Under the pieces are notes generated by a model. It saw only the letters and a list, made by a program, of their open reading frames with translations. It was not told the origin of the DNA and ran no database searches. A stretch of 29,792 nucleotides of DNA from positions 1-29,792 of the IMG/VR virus record IMGVR_UViG_3300046311_000251. One strand, 5' to 3'. The DNA is from a virus. Shown here piece after piece: positions 13,884-22,329 of the stretch. The position numbers were made by a program, and so were the translations under genes. Position 1 is the stretch's first letter; every line of letters starts with the position of its first letter.

Positions 13884-14292
13884 AGGAAAAGAGTTTAATC
13901 AATTTTGTATCCCAGAAGGAGCAATTGGATTTATTTACTCTATGACAGCTATCATTGATGGCAAGTCTGTTGCATACATTGGCAAGAAGAACTTCTATGC
14001 TAACATCAAGAAACCTCTAGGTAAGAAAGCTTTGGCTATGTCTACTGATAAAAGGCTGAAGAAATACATCCGAGAGCTTAAGCCTGACTTTATTAACTAC
14101 TACAGTAGTAACAAGACTCTTAAAGAAGCTCATAAAGCAGGTGTTGTAATTAAAAGGGAAATTCTAATGATTTGCTACTCAGCAATGGAATTGACTTATC
14201 AAGAAGTAAAGCACCAGTTTAAGTATGAGGTGCTTGAAAAAGAAGAATATCTGAATGCCAACATTCTTGGCCGTTTTTACAAAACAAAATAG
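13861..14292 (+). CDS. GIY-YIG endonuclease, SegE-like
   Basis: The N-terminal domain has GFIYSMTAIIDGKSVAYIGKK (about residues 22-42), matching the GIY-YIG pattern in which FIY stands for GIY and AYIG for YIG. This is followed by conserved ElxY-type residues (AMELTYQEVKH, YLNANILGRFY) as in the phage SegE-like family. GIY-YIG enzymes cleave DNA, and Seg proteins are free-standing mobile homing nucleases, though domesticated members exist. The start could also be 13867. The gene overlaps the coiled-coil gene by 23 bases. Cleavage activity and target are not shown. Confidence 0.7.
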   Translation: MHMSWVYKGKEFNQFCIPEGAIGFIYSMTAIIDGKSVAYIGKKNFYANIKKPLGKKALAMSTDKRLKKYIRELKPDFINYYSSNKTLKEAHKAGVVIKREILMICYSAMELTYQEVKHQFKYEVLEKEEYLNANILGRFYKTK

Positions 14293-14294
14293 TT

Positions 14295-14717
14295 ATGACA
14301 GAAAATGATATAACAGGCCTTCTTTTACAGTTGGCTGACCGTGGTGTGACCGGAATTAGAGTAGAATATTCTGGTGGTGGAGACAGTGGTGCTATTGATG
14401 GTATCCATTATACTACTGAAACTTTAGATAAAGATGAAGAAGCTGCATTTGAGTTTATTTCAGAATTATCTATTTATGGTGAAGATGCTGCACCAATATT
14501 AAATGATCTTGACAGTGGTATCAGTTCTGATATCCATGATTTTGCCAATGATAAGATTCTTGGTAATATTGAGGATTGGTGGAATAATGATGGAGGTTAT
14601 GGTGTGCTATCTATTTTAGTTCCTTCTGGTAAGTATAAAATTGAAAGTTCAATTTATACTACTAGCACAGAAAACTATATACATGAAGGTAGTTTAATTA
14701 ATCAAGCTCTTAAGTAA
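14295..14717 (+). CDS. DUF6878-like protein
   Basis: The 140-residue acidic protein carries the pattern I associate with DUF6878: IRVEYSGGGDSGAIDGI near residue 22, an acidic middle, and EDWWNNDGGYGVLSI near residue 96, followed by a strand that ends the domain. The Gly-Gly-Asp-Ser segment is a plausible functional loop. Members occur in plasmids and phages with unknown roles. It is closely spaced with the DUF6915-like gene, whose ATG overlaps its TAA, so the two probably act or are expressed together. Confidence 0.6.
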   Translation: MTENDITGLLLQLADRGVTGIRVEYSGGGDSGAIDGIHYTTETLDKDEEAAFEFISELSIYGEDAAPILNDLDSGISSDIHDFANDKILGNIEDWWNNDGGYGVLSILVPSGKYKIESSIYTTSTENYIHEGSLINQALK

Positions 14718-15064
14718 TGGCTCATCCATATGAACATGCTAAATCTAGTGCCCGTAAATGGGGCGGAGAACCATCAGAATATATGCATATTCATGAATGG
14801 TTTGATGCAACTAAGGCTTGGATTGGTCACAGCAAACATAGAATGTTCCGTCACCATAGTGAAGGTATATTTGAATGTGAGGTTCATTTTGGAACTCATT
14901 TTGTAAATTCTGTAGGCAAAACTGTCTACATAAGATATGTTGGAGAACAACATGTAAAAGAAGACTGCAATGGATACATTCCTACTGCAAAAGAATGGGT
15001 TAAGATGATTGAATCAGGAAAACCTGAATTATGGGCTATAAAAACCATGAAAATTGAAGATTAG
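14717..15064 (+). CDS. DUF6915-like protein
   Basis: His-rich 115-residue protein matching the DUF6915 pattern: PYEHAKSSARKWGG, then DATKAWIGHSKHRMFRHHSEGI, FGTHFVNSVG and RYVGEQHVKEDCNGYIPTAKEW. Many conserved His and Glu residues (about eleven His, including HRMFRHH and GEQHV) look like metal or nucleic-acid contacts, but no experiment is known to me. It ends in KIED and TAG. Its last bases form one copy of the direct repeat that flanks the HNH gene downstream, so it used to abut the gene at 15901. Confidence 0.65.
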   Translation: MAHPYEHAKSSARKWGGEPSEYMHIHEWFDATKAWIGHSKHRMFRHHSEGIFECEVHFGTHFVNSVGKTVYIRYVGEQHVKEDCNGYIPTAKEWVKMIESGKPELWAIKTMKIED

Positions 15065-15065
15065 T
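15050..15065 (+). repeat. Direct repeat, left copy, at HNH insertion
   Basis: AAAATTGAAGATTAGT overlaps the last codons and TAG stop of the DUF6915-like gene. It differs by one base (T for C at position 12) from the copy at 15885-15900 on the other side of the HNH gene. Confidence 0.8.
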
Positions 15066-15126
15066 TGTTTTTGGTTATATTTATTTGTATATTTATATAT
15101 AATATAAACATGTAACAATTACAATT

Positions 15127-15879
15127 ATGAAAATACTTCCTGGTTCAGAACAAGAAAAACAATTGATTACCAAATATTTAAACAGTTCACTTAGTATGTT
15201 AGCTTTTGCAACACAAGAAGGTTTAAAAAGAGGTATAATTGAAAGAATTGTTAAAAGAAATAACTTAGATAAGATTTATGAAAAAGGTAGAGCTGCTAGT
15301 AGTAGAAAAAAATTTGAGCTAAATCAAAAACTTTATACTAAAGATGGAAAACCTACAAAGTTTATATATCTTAATAGAAAAAGTGTTAAAAAGAACAATA
15401 AAACATCAACTTTATTGCATGTACAATGTGAATGTGGAGATCAAAAATGGCTTTCTTATAGTGCAGTTATGACTGGTAATACAAGAACTTGTGGTAAATC
15501 CCCTTGTTTTCCCTTTGAAGATAAAAAAAATGTGCTTACAAGCCATAAAGGTTTATATAGATCATATGTCTATCATGCAAAGGAAAGAAATCTTGATTTT
15601 AAATTAACAGTTGAAGAGTTAATTGACATTAGTTCTAATAACTGTACATACTGTAACAAACAACCCTCTCAATTATATCAAATATTAGATGCTAAAACTA
15701 AAAGAGTTAGATCTGGAGTTCCGTTTTACTATAACGGAATAGATAGAGTAGACAATAGTATTGGATATACTAAAGAAAATTGTGTTGCTTGTTGTAAACA
15801 ATGTAATAGATGTAAAGGCAAAATGACACTTGTAGAATTTAAAGCATGGATAAAGGCTATTCATGATAATTTATTTTAA
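15127..15879 (+). CDS. Free-standing HNH homing endonuclease
   Basis: The 250-residue protein has a helical N-terminal part with a helix-turn-helix-like region (AFATQEGLKRGIIERIVKR), a Cys-rich block (CECGDQKWLSY, RTCGKSPC), then the HNH/zinc core: CTYC (about 175-178), YYNGIDRVDNSIGYTKENC and CCKQCNRCKGKM at the end, with the Asn-Gly-Ile-Asp-Arg-Val motif typical of phage homing HNH proteins. It sits between DUF6915-like and 15901 genes with an AT-rich leader at 15065-15126 (a TATAAT-like box at 15098-15103). It probably inserted by homing. Confidence 0.8.
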   Translation: MKILPGSEQEKQLITKYLNSSLSMLAFATQEGLKRGIIERIVKRNNLDKIYEKGRAASSRKKFELNQKLYTKDGKPTKFIYLNRKSVKKNNKTSTLLHVQCECGDQKWLSYSAVMTGNTRTCGKSPCFPFEDKKNVLTSHKGLYRSYVYHAKERNLDFKLTVEELIDISSNNCTYCNKQPSQLYQILDAKTKRVRSGVPFYYNGIDRVDNSIGYTKENCVACCKQCNRCKGKMTLVEFKAWIKAIHDNLF

Positions 15880-15884
15880 CACTT

Positions 15885-15900
15885 AAAATTGAAGACTAGT
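15885..15900 (+). repeat. Direct repeat, right copy, at HNH insertion
   Basis: AAAATTGAAGACTAGT immediately precedes the ATG at 15901 and lies 5 bases after the HNH stop. Its match to 15050-15065 is 15 of 16 bases. Removing one copy with the intervening gene would leave the upstream TAG one base from the downstream ATG. Confidence 0.8.
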
Positions 15901-16311
15901 ATGATTTTTAGCAAAGAAGAAACAAAGAATCTGTTGGGCATGTTACGCTCTTCAGATAATGAAAATGCTGTGGTGGCATTTGAAGCTCTTAAAGGAGTTG
16001 ACACAGAAAAATATTTAGGTGAACTTATTGTACTGTACAAGTATGGTAAGAGATCCATAAAAGAATGGGAAGTAGCATGTCCTGGTTGTGAAATAGCAAT
16101 CAGAAATGCTGTGACTAAATTCACTAAAGAAGAAGGTGCTGAGTTAAGCACTGGTTCTTGTTTATCAGCAATGACTGAAGGTAAAGCTAGTAATGAGTCT
16201 ATTGAACTTTTCATGGAGTTATTTACTGAGAATATGATTAGCTTCTTAGGTCAGTTAGGATATCCTGCTGAGAAGTTTGAGATTTCCATTAAATTAAAGG
16301 AAAATGACTAA
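15901..16311 (+). CDS. Hypothetical protein, 136 aa
   Basis: The ATG at 15901 is chosen over a TTG at 15889 because the latter lies in the direct repeat created by the HNH insertion. The product is acidic and helical, with SKEETKNLLGMLRSSDNENAV opening, a CPGCEIAIRNAV segment, and a closing ISFLGQLGYPAEKFEISIKL. There is no transmembrane segment. It overlaps the metallopeptidase/VWA gene by 8 bases and may act with that pair. Function unknown. Confidence 0.65.
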   Translation: MIFSKEETKNLLGMLRSSDNENAVVAFEALKGVDTEKYLGELIVLYKYGKRSIKEWEVACPGCEIAIRNAVTKFTKEEGAELSTGSCLSAMTEGKASNESIELFMELFTENMISFLGQLGYPAEKFEISIKLKEND

Positions 16312-17617
16312 ACAACAAAGTCTTAGTAAAACAGGTAAAGACCTGATGCTGAAAGAGCCCTATTACGGGTTCTTTCTCATTATGTTAAACAAGCTTTGGG
16401 ATGACAGAAGAGTCCCAACTGCTGATGTAAGTAAAAATGGTATCAATTATCAGTTATGTATAAATGAAACCTTTTGGATGAGTCTTAGTGAAGAACATAG
16501 ACTTGGTCTACTTAAGCATGAGCTATTGCATATTGCATTTGGTCACTTGACTACTTACTTTAAGTATTCAGATAAGAGACTGGCAAACATTGCTATGGAC
16601 ATGGAAATCAATCAGTATATTGATAGATCATGGCTTCCTGGAGCCGAATTATCAGCTGCTGAATTTACTGAGCTTAAAGAAGCTGTAAAAGCAGAATTAG
16701 AACAAGCTGAAGAAAACAATGCAACACAGGAAGAGTTAAAAGCAATTGCTGATAAACTTCCGCCAAGAGGTGTAATGTTGGAAGATTATGCTGATCTAAA
16801 TCTGGATGTTAAAGCTGGTGCAAATTATTATTATGAAAAGCTAAGAGAAGCTAAAGATAAGAAAGATCAAACCGGTACTTCAGGTGATGCTAACTTTGAT
16901 GCTCTATGTGATCAAATGGATCAAGGAGACAATGATGGCATGCCTGATCATAGTACATGGGAAGACTTTGAAAATCTTACTGAAGCTGAGCAAAAGCTGA
17001 TTGATAAGCAATTGCAGAAAGTATTATCTGATGCTAAAGAACAGACTGTCAAGAAAAGAGGTACTGTACCTGGAGAAATTGAAGGTGTTATTATAGTAGA
17101 AGAGATTACTGCAGCTAAGTTTGACTGGAGAGGATACATCAGAAGATTTACTGGTGTTAGTACTAAAGTCTATACTAAGAAGATTAGGAGAAAAGAGAAT
17201 AGAAGATTCTCTGATAATCCTGGTATGAAAGTAAAGATGAAACAGCACATGCTATTGGCTATTGATACATCTGGTTCTGTTAGTAATGATGAGTTGGTTG
17301 AGTTTATGTCAGAGATTCATCATATCTATAAAGCAGGTGTGGATATTACGATAGTACAGTGTGATACCATGATCCGTGATATTTCAGCTTACAGAGGTAA
17401 AAATGAACTTAAGATTCATGGTAGAGGAGGAACTTATTTTGATCCTGTCCTTGAATATTATAATGAGCATCAGAGACAGTTCACCAGTCTAGTATATTTT
17501 ACTGATGGGGAATGTGATGCTTCAGTAAAACCTAAAGGAAATGTCCTATGGGTTTTGTCAGAAAGATCAAGTATGAATAATGACCTTCCGGGGAAAATTA
17601 TCAAGTTAGAATTATAA
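16304..17617 (+). CDS. Metallopeptidase-like/VWA-domain protein (DUF2201 type)
   Basis: The 437-residue protein combines two parts. The N-terminal part has a zincin motif HELLHIAFGH (residues 72-81), the HExxHxxxH pattern in which two His and a later His bind zinc. The C-terminal part is a von Willebrand A-like domain with MIDAS motif DTSGSVS (321-327) and TDGECD (400-405). A Glu-rich helical linker separates them. Such proteins are usually encoded next to a MoxR-type AAA+ ATPase, as here, and the pair is thought to remodel or insert metals into partner proteins. Peptidase activity and role in infection are not shown. Confidence 0.8.
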   Translation: MTKQQSLSKTGKDLMLKEPYYGFFLIMLNKLWDDRRVPTADVSKNGINYQLCINETFWMSLSEEHRLGLLKHELLHIAFGHLTTYFKYSDKRLANIAMDMEINQYIDRSWLPGAELSAAEFTELKEAVKAELEQAEENNATQEELKAIADKLPPRGVMLEDYADLNLDVKAGANYYYEKLREAKDKKDQTGTSGDANFDALCDQMDQGDNDGMPDHSTWEDFENLTEAEQKLIDKQLQKVLSDAKEQTVKKRGTVPGEIEGVIIVEEITAAKFDWRGYIRRFTGVSTKVYTKKIRRKENRRFSDNPGMKVKMKQHMLLAIDTSGSVSNDELVEFMSEIHHIYKAGVDITIVQCDTMIRDISAYRGKNELKIHGRGGTYFDPVLEYYNEHQRQFTSLVYFTDGECDASVKPKGNVLWVLSERSSMNNDLPGKIIKLEL

Positions 17618-17628
17618 AAAGAAAAGTT

Positions 17629-18798
17629 ATGAGTCAAGTACAATTGAATGTAGAAGAATTAAAAAGTTTTATCAAACACATGGTTAAGAATAACCAGCAT
17701 ATTCAAGCTGAAGGAAAAGTTCCTGTAGCAATTAATATAGAAGGTGATGCGGGTCTTGGTAAGACTTCAGCTATCATGCAACTAGGTAAAGAGCTGAATA
17801 TGCAAGTTGTAAAACTTAATTTATCTCAGTTGGAAGAATTAGGTGACTTAGTAGGTTTTCCTGTGAAAGAATTTCAGATTCAGAATGCTGAAGGGCAAAC
17901 TAAGTGGATTAATGAAGCTCAGATTGCTGCAGCTCAAAAAGCAGGATTCAAAATTGTAGATAAGCGCATGTCTCATGCTGCTCCGGAATGGATTCAAGGT
18001 AAAGGTGAAGGTGGTTTCTTGGTATTGGATGATTATACCAGAGCTGACCACAGATTCATGCAAGCAACCATGGAAATCTTAGATAGACAAGAATATGTTT
18101 CTTGGAAGCTACCTAAGAACTGGCATGTTATTTTGACTACTAATCCAGACAATGGTGACTATAATGTTACTAGTCTTGACGTAGCTCAGAAGACCAGATT
18201 TATTTCTGTTGAGTTGAAGTATGATGTAAAAGTGTGGGCTAAATGGGCTGAGCAAGCACAGATTGATGGTAGATGTATCAACTTCATGTTGATGAACCCA
18301 GAATTGGTAACTCAAAGAGTTAATCCAAGATCTGTGACTACTTTCTTCAATGCAATTAGTTCAATCCCTAAGTTTGAGGATGATCTTCCATTAATCCAAA
18401 TGATTGGTGAAGGTTCAGTTGGTGTTGATTTCTCTAGCATGTTTACTATGTTTATTAATAACAAGCTGGACAGAATCATTTCACCTGAAGACACCTTTAC
18501 AAAAGATGAAGCTTATGTAATGGGAGCTTTGACAGGTGCTGTTGGTAAAGATGATGACTTTAGAGCTGATATCTCAAGTGTTATTGCAACCAGATTGATC
18601 AACTATTCATTAATGCATGCTGAAACTAAGCCTGTACCTGATGCAATGATTGGTAGAATTATTAAGCTTACAACAGACTGTGATGCCTTTACAAATGACC
18701 TAAGATATTACATGGTCAAAGAAATTGTGAATGGTAACAAAAACAAATTCTCTAAGCTAATGATGAATACTGACGTGGTGAAGATGGCTGTCCAATAA
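17629..18798 (+). CDS. MoxR-like AAA+ ATPase
   Basis: Walker A GDAGLGKT (residues 39-46) and Walker B LVLDDY (131-136, Asp134 and Asp135) followed by TRADHRFMQATMEILDRQEY identify a AAA+ ATPase. The later LTTNPDNGDYNVTSLD with KTRF is the sensor 1 and arginine-finger region found in MoxR-type proteins, which couple ATP hydrolysis to remodelling of partners that carry VWA domains. Its neighbour 11 bases upstream carries such a domain. The 389-residue length is typical. A terminator at 18856 closes the unit. The partner relationship is inferred from order. Confidence 0.82.
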   Translation: MSQVQLNVEELKSFIKHMVKNNQHIQAEGKVPVAINIEGDAGLGKTSAIMQLGKELNMQVVKLNLSQLEELGDLVGFPVKEFQIQNAEGQTKWINEAQIAAAQKAGFKIVDKRMSHAAPEWIQGKGEGGFLVLDDYTRADHRFMQATMEILDRQEYVSWKLPKNWHVILTTNPDNGDYNVTSLDVAQKTRFISVELKYDVKVWAKWAEQAQIDGRCINFMLMNPELVTQRVNPRSVTTFFNAISSIPKFEDDLPLIQMIGEGSVGVDFSSMFTMFINNKLDRIISPEDTFTKDEAYVMGALTGAVGKDDDFRADISSVIATRLINYSLMHAETKPVPDAMIGRIIKLTTDCDAFTNDLRYYMVKEIVNGNKNKFSKLMMNTDVVKMAVQ

Positions 18799-18855
18799 GA
18801 CAAAGCTTAATCATTTTCCCACTAAATAATACATTTAGCTAGTTAAGTCTAACAT

Positions 18856-18881
18856 AAGGGGGGATTAGTCTCCCCTTTTTT
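18856..18881 (+). terminator. Intrinsic terminator after the MoxR-like gene
   Basis: A 9-bp stem (AAGGGGGGA at 18856-18864 with TCTCCCCTT at 18869-18877, including one G-T pair) encloses a 4-base loop and leads into a T tract to 18881. The 57 bases between the gene stop and the stem carry no other clear feature. Confidence 0.85.
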
Positions 18882-18892
18882 AAAATGATACA

Positions 18893-20293
18893 ATGAATAT
18901 ATTGCAAATAAGATCCGGAATCTCATCATGGGATTATAAAAGAGGTATGATTCCTACATTCAGTTTTAAATTACACATAGGAGGTTTTGGACAAGACATC
19001 ATAGATGATTTATCTCTAACTAAAACACCTTATGTACCTACCAAAGGAGATAAAATCTACTTTTTACCAAATGTAAATGTACCCAGAGTAAAGTTCAAGA
19101 ATGTATGTGTAGAGCATAATGTAAAAAATGTAAGAGACTTCTTTCAAGCAACTGTTTTCTTTGGTTCAAAGAAAAGTCTTAATGAAATGACAGATACTCA
19201 TTGGTTATACAAATGCTCAACTAAATACTTTGTGGAATTTTTTGAGCTTGTTAAACACAAAATGGATGAGTATGATGTAGAGAAAACAGAGACAGCTCTT
19301 GAATATTATACTGAAGAATTTGTAGCCTTAGATAGTAACTTGTTACAGATTATTAATGAGGAGGAATCTATTATTACAGATGATGATTTTGGATTCAGTG
19401 AAAATCTTATGACTGTTAAAGAAGAGTATCAAGACTTGTATAATCACCTTAAGGGTAAAGTTATTCTTGATGAGTCATGTGTAATTAATGTCCTCAATGG
19501 TGAAGATGCTACAGAAATTGATGTAAACATGTATAATCATTTGTGTGAGATGTTTGACAGTTCAGACACTGATAATCATGTACTTGCTATGGAAATCATG
19601 GCCAACTCTAAGTATGTAGAAAGTCTTGTTTATCTTGAGTTATTGTTCTATAAGTATTATAGTGCAATATCTGATAGACACACCAAGAACCATGTCAACT
19701 TCAAATCTTTAGTTAGTTACTTAGGTAAAGACAAAGCTTACATGTCAACTGATATTGATGACATTGCAAAGAGTTTGATTGATAAAGATCAATTCACTAC
19801 AGATAAGATTGACATTGTCATGAGCTATCTGTCTGATGATATCAAGCTTAGAGGTACTAGTAAGTATTTTGCAGTAAAGACTATTACCGTCCACCCGGAT
19901 TTTGCTCATGTCTTAAACAAGAACTATGAGTATGAAGTTCAAGCAGATTTTGTACCTACGGTAGTAGAAAGTCCTGAAGTAGAAGAGCTCCCAGCTTATG
20001 AGGGGTCAGAGGGACCAATAGGACCACAAGGACATGCTGATCCAGTAGGAGAACTTGGAGCCCCAGGAGTGGATGGAATTGAATCTGTAGAGTCTGAGTT
20101 TGCAGCTGAAGACAACTTTGAAGAAGAAGTTGAATGGCCTGTGGAAGAACCAGTCTTTACTGAAGAGGAAGATGAAGCTATAGGAGAAGCAATTGCTGAA
20201 TTAGAACCAGAATCTATTACTGTACTTTCCGAATCCAAATCAAATAACAATCAAATAGCAACAAATGGCCCTGATGACTTTGAGTGGTTCTGA
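18893..20293 (+). CDS. Large acidic protein with collagen-like tract, unknown
   Basis: The 466-residue protein has an N-terminal domain of about 360 residues with no family I recognise (FSFKLHIGGFGQDIIDDL, later a helical region). A collagen-like segment of nine Gly-X-Y-spaced triplets follows at residues 371-397, with one Gly replaced by Asp, and then a Glu-rich C-terminal region of about 65 residues. It starts after a terminator and overlaps the exonuclease gene by 29 bases. The acidic tail resembles those of DNA-mimic or SSB-type proteins. The collagen-like run could be a spacer; its presence in a replication-recombination block is unusual. Confidence 0.65.
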   Translation: MNILQIRSGISSWDYKRGMIPTFSFKLHIGGFGQDIIDDLSLTKTPYVPTKGDKIYFLPNVNVPRVKFKNVCVEHNVKNVRDFFQATVFFGSKKSLNEMTDTHWLYKCSTKYFVEFFELVKHKMDEYDVEKTETALEYYTEEFVALDSNLLQIINEEESIITDDDFGFSENLMTVKEEYQDLYNHLKGKVILDESCVINVLNGEDATEIDVNMYNHLCEMFDSSDTDNHVLAMEIMANSKYVESLVYLELLFYKYYSAISDRHTKNHVNFKSLVSYLGKDKAYMSTDIDDIAKSLIDKDQFTTDKIDIVMSYLSDDIKLRGTSKYFAVKTITVHPDFAHVLNKNYEYEVQADFVPTVVESPEVEELPAYEGSEGPIGPQGHADPVGELGAPGVDGIESVESEFAAEDNFEEEVEWPVEEPVFTEEEDEAIGEAIAELEPESITVLSESKSNNNQIATNGPDDFEWF

Positions 20294-21272
20294 TGAACTT
20301 GAACTTTTCTACAAGAAAAAGTTTTACTTTAGTTACAGTGGGATTAATAAGTTATTATTCTCCCCTGTAATGTTTTATAATCATTATGTGCTCAACCAAA
20401 GAGAAGATAGTACAGACGCGCACCTGGTAGCAGGGCGTGTCTTGCACTGTCTGTTACTTGAGGAAGAGAACTTTGATGAACAATTTGTATTAATGCCTGG
20501 TAAAATCCCAACAGATAGCCAGAAGAAAATTATAGATAATATTTTCAAATATCATTTGACATTAGGAAATAATACCTTAAATTTGTCTGATTACTCTCAG
20601 GAAATTCTTACACAACTTCTTACTGTTAACTTATATCAATCTCTCAAGACTGATCAGCAAAGAATTGACAAGATTTTAACTCAGGAAAACATTGATTATT
20701 TTCAATTCCTTAAGACTAGTTTAGACAAAACTATAGTTGATGAGCCCACTTTAGCTGCATGTAGAACATCAGTTGAAGTCCTAAGAGCTAATCAAGATAT
20801 TAGAGCACTGTTACAACTAGACAAAGATGAATTTGACCATACTATTGAAGTTTACAATGAGTTATTTATTAAAGCCGAACCGAGTGAACAACCATTTGGC
20901 TTTCATGGAATGCTTGACAATGTTGTTATAGATCACAATACAAAGACTATCTTTATAAATGATTTAAAGACTCTTGGTAAGTCCATACAAGATTTCCCAG
21001 ATTCTGTAGAGTACTATAGGTATTGGATTCAAGCCATTATTTATATACAGTTGGTTAAACACCACTTTGCAGAGTTTGCAAGCTATGACTTCCAGATTAC
21101 TTTTATAGTAATTGATAAGTATAATCAAGTTTATCCTTACCAAGTGTCACAAGAAACACTAGACAAATGGAAGTCTGATTTTGATGAAGTGGTGACTAAA
21201 GTGGCTTGGCACTACAACAACAAAAGATATGACCTTCCTTATGAACTAGCATTGGGTAATGTAAAATTATAA
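20265..21272 (+). CDS. PD-(D/E)XK exonuclease, ExoVIII/RecE-like
   Basis: The 335-residue protein shows the hallmarks of RecE-like (DUF3799) nucleases. SYSGINKLLFSPVMFYNH (about residues 23-40) is followed by AGRVLHCLLLEEENF with its conserved His. The catalytic core is GMLDNVV (Asp218) and INDLKT (Asp233 with Lys235), then the QAIIYIQLV helix with Gln. Such enzymes digest duplex DNA to expose single strands for annealing, so it would partner with the Sak4-like and SSB-like proteins. The ATG at 20265 has an ACAACAA leader, though 20274 is possible. Confidence 0.8.
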   Translation: MALMTLSGSDELELFYKKKFYFSYSGINKLLFSPVMFYNHYVLNQREDSTDAHLVAGRVLHCLLLEEENFDEQFVLMPGKIPTDSQKKIIDNIFKYHLTLGNNTLNLSDYSQEILTQLLTVNLYQSLKTDQQRIDKILTQENIDYFQFLKTSLDKTIVDEPTLAACRTSVEVLRANQDIRALLQLDKDEFDHTIEVYNELFIKAEPSEQPFGFHGMLDNVVIDHNTKTIFINDLKTLGKSIQDFPDSVEYYRYWIQAIIYIQLVKHHFAEFASYDFQITFIVIDKYNQVYPYQVSQETLDKWKSDFDEVVTKVAWHYNNKRYDLPYELALGNVKL

Positions 21273-21275
21273 GTT

Positions 21276-21842
21276 ATGGCTTTGAACGCGCTTTATAGGA
21301 AGTACTTCCAAAAATCTAAGATCTTTATGTATCCGCTCTTAGATATACCAAGAGGGTCTCTTGCTGTTCCAACTGAAACATATGTCAGTTGGGAAGGTAA
21401 GTATACCTCTGAGGATGCAAAACTTGTTTGTGTCTATCATACAAGTAGTTCTCCTGAGTACATTAACTTTGAAAATAATGTTCTTATGAGACATACTAGA
21501 CTTTGTGATTATATCAAAGTAGATAGCACAACCAGTATATTTATATTTGACTTTTCTGATTTAAAGGATGATTGGGGCCATTTTATAAATGGTCATTATA
21601 GCAAAATCAGTGATAAACTAAAGCGCAAAATTCTGAACTATTTCAATGACAACAGTGCAAATCATGTTTATGTAGAGAGTTATTTGTTCCCTGAAAAGTA
21701 CAGAAAAGACTATGCAGACCTATTGGCTGTAGATGTTGAATTACTTGAAGAGACCGGTGAGCTCTGTGATAAACCTGATATACTGAAAGAAGAATTATTA
21801 ATTAAGGTTCCAGATTTGGAAAACTTGAAAATTCTAGATTAA
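21276..21842 (+). CDS. Hypothetical protein, 188 aa
   Basis: Follows the exonuclease gene with a three-base gap. The predicted fold is mixed: an N-terminal helix (LNALYRKYFQKSKIFMY), strands with KLVCVYHTSSS and SIFIFDFSDL, then a helical part and an acidic Leu-rich tail (ELLEETGELCDKP, ILKEELLIKV). No catalytic signature is evident. It has a counterpart in many Bacteroidota phage replication blocks as far as I recall, but no function can be assigned. Confidence 0.65.
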   Translation: MALNALYRKYFQKSKIFMYPLLDIPRGSLAVPTETYVSWEGKYTSEDAKLVCVYHTSSSPEYINFENNVLMRHTRLCDYIKVDSTTSIFIFDFSDLKDDWGHFINGHYSKISDKLKRKILNYFNDNSANHVYVESYLFPEKYRKDYADLLAVDVELLEETGELCDKPDILKEELLIKVPDLENLKILD

Positions 21843-21869
21843 TTTGTACTAAATTTAAAAAAACTAACA

Positions 21870-22238
21870 ATGAGTCAAAACACAATGATGCTTGTCCAAG
21901 CCACATGGCAAGACACCCAAACCTTTAGAATGATTCCTGTATCAACTGAATGCCCTTATGTTGAGTGCATCTTTGATCCAGCAACAAAAGTATTTGTTAT
22001 CATTTCTAAGATCAAAAGAACATCTTTACAGATGCTACCTAAGTTGGATGAGTATGGTCAACCAGCAACTGGTTCAAAAGGCCGTAAAGAAGAGAGACAT
22101 AAAGTTGAGGTCTTCCAAGAGTTTTATGTAGAGCATACAAGTGCTGTGAAAGAGTTAGTAGAGTTGTTTGCAATCAATGCAAAAAGCTTTGACTACAACC
22201 AATTTTTGGGTGAACCAGAAAAGAAAAAAGCAAAGTAA
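21870..22238 (+). CDS. Hypothetical protein, 122 aa
   Basis: A 122-residue beta-rich protein with an N-terminal strand pair (FRMIPVSTECPYVECIFDP, KVFVIISKIKRTSL), a charged loop KGRKEERHKVEVFQEFYVEH, and a Lys-rich C-terminus. It lies between the exonuclease-linked gene and a terminator. Small basic proteins at this point of the replication block could bind DNA, but there is no family match I can support. Confidence 0.6.
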   Translation: MSQNTMMLVQATWQDTQTFRMIPVSTECPYVECIFDPATKVFVIISKIKRTSLQMLPKLDEYGQPATGSKGRKEERHKVEVFQEFYVEHTSAVKELVELFAINAKSFDYNQFLGEPEKKKAK

Positions 22239-22256
22239 TAAACTACAACTAGATAG

Positions 22257-22287
22257 AAAGGGAGTGGTTTGACTACTCCCTTTTTTT
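22257..22287 (+). terminator. Intrinsic terminator after the 21870 gene
   Basis: A 9-bp perfect stem (AAAGGGAGT at 22257-22265 with its complement at 22275-22283) has a 9-base loop and the 3' arm flows into seven T. The rest of the 22239-22329 gap has no recognisable gene. Confidence 0.88.
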
Positions 22288-22329
22288 ATTAACCAAAAAG
22301 GGGGAACAGCTTAACTGAACAAATCTATT

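Noticed and set aside
15065-15126. AT-rich leader of the HNH gene as a strong promoter.
   Set aside because: It contains a TATAAT-like box but no well-spaced upstream partner of either the Bacteroidota or sigma-70 type, so it is only mentioned with the gene.
19996-20250. Minus-strand Ser/Pro-rich frame opposite the collagen-like region.
   Set aside because: It is the antisense shadow of a Glu/Gly-rich coding stretch and has no independent start context or family match.
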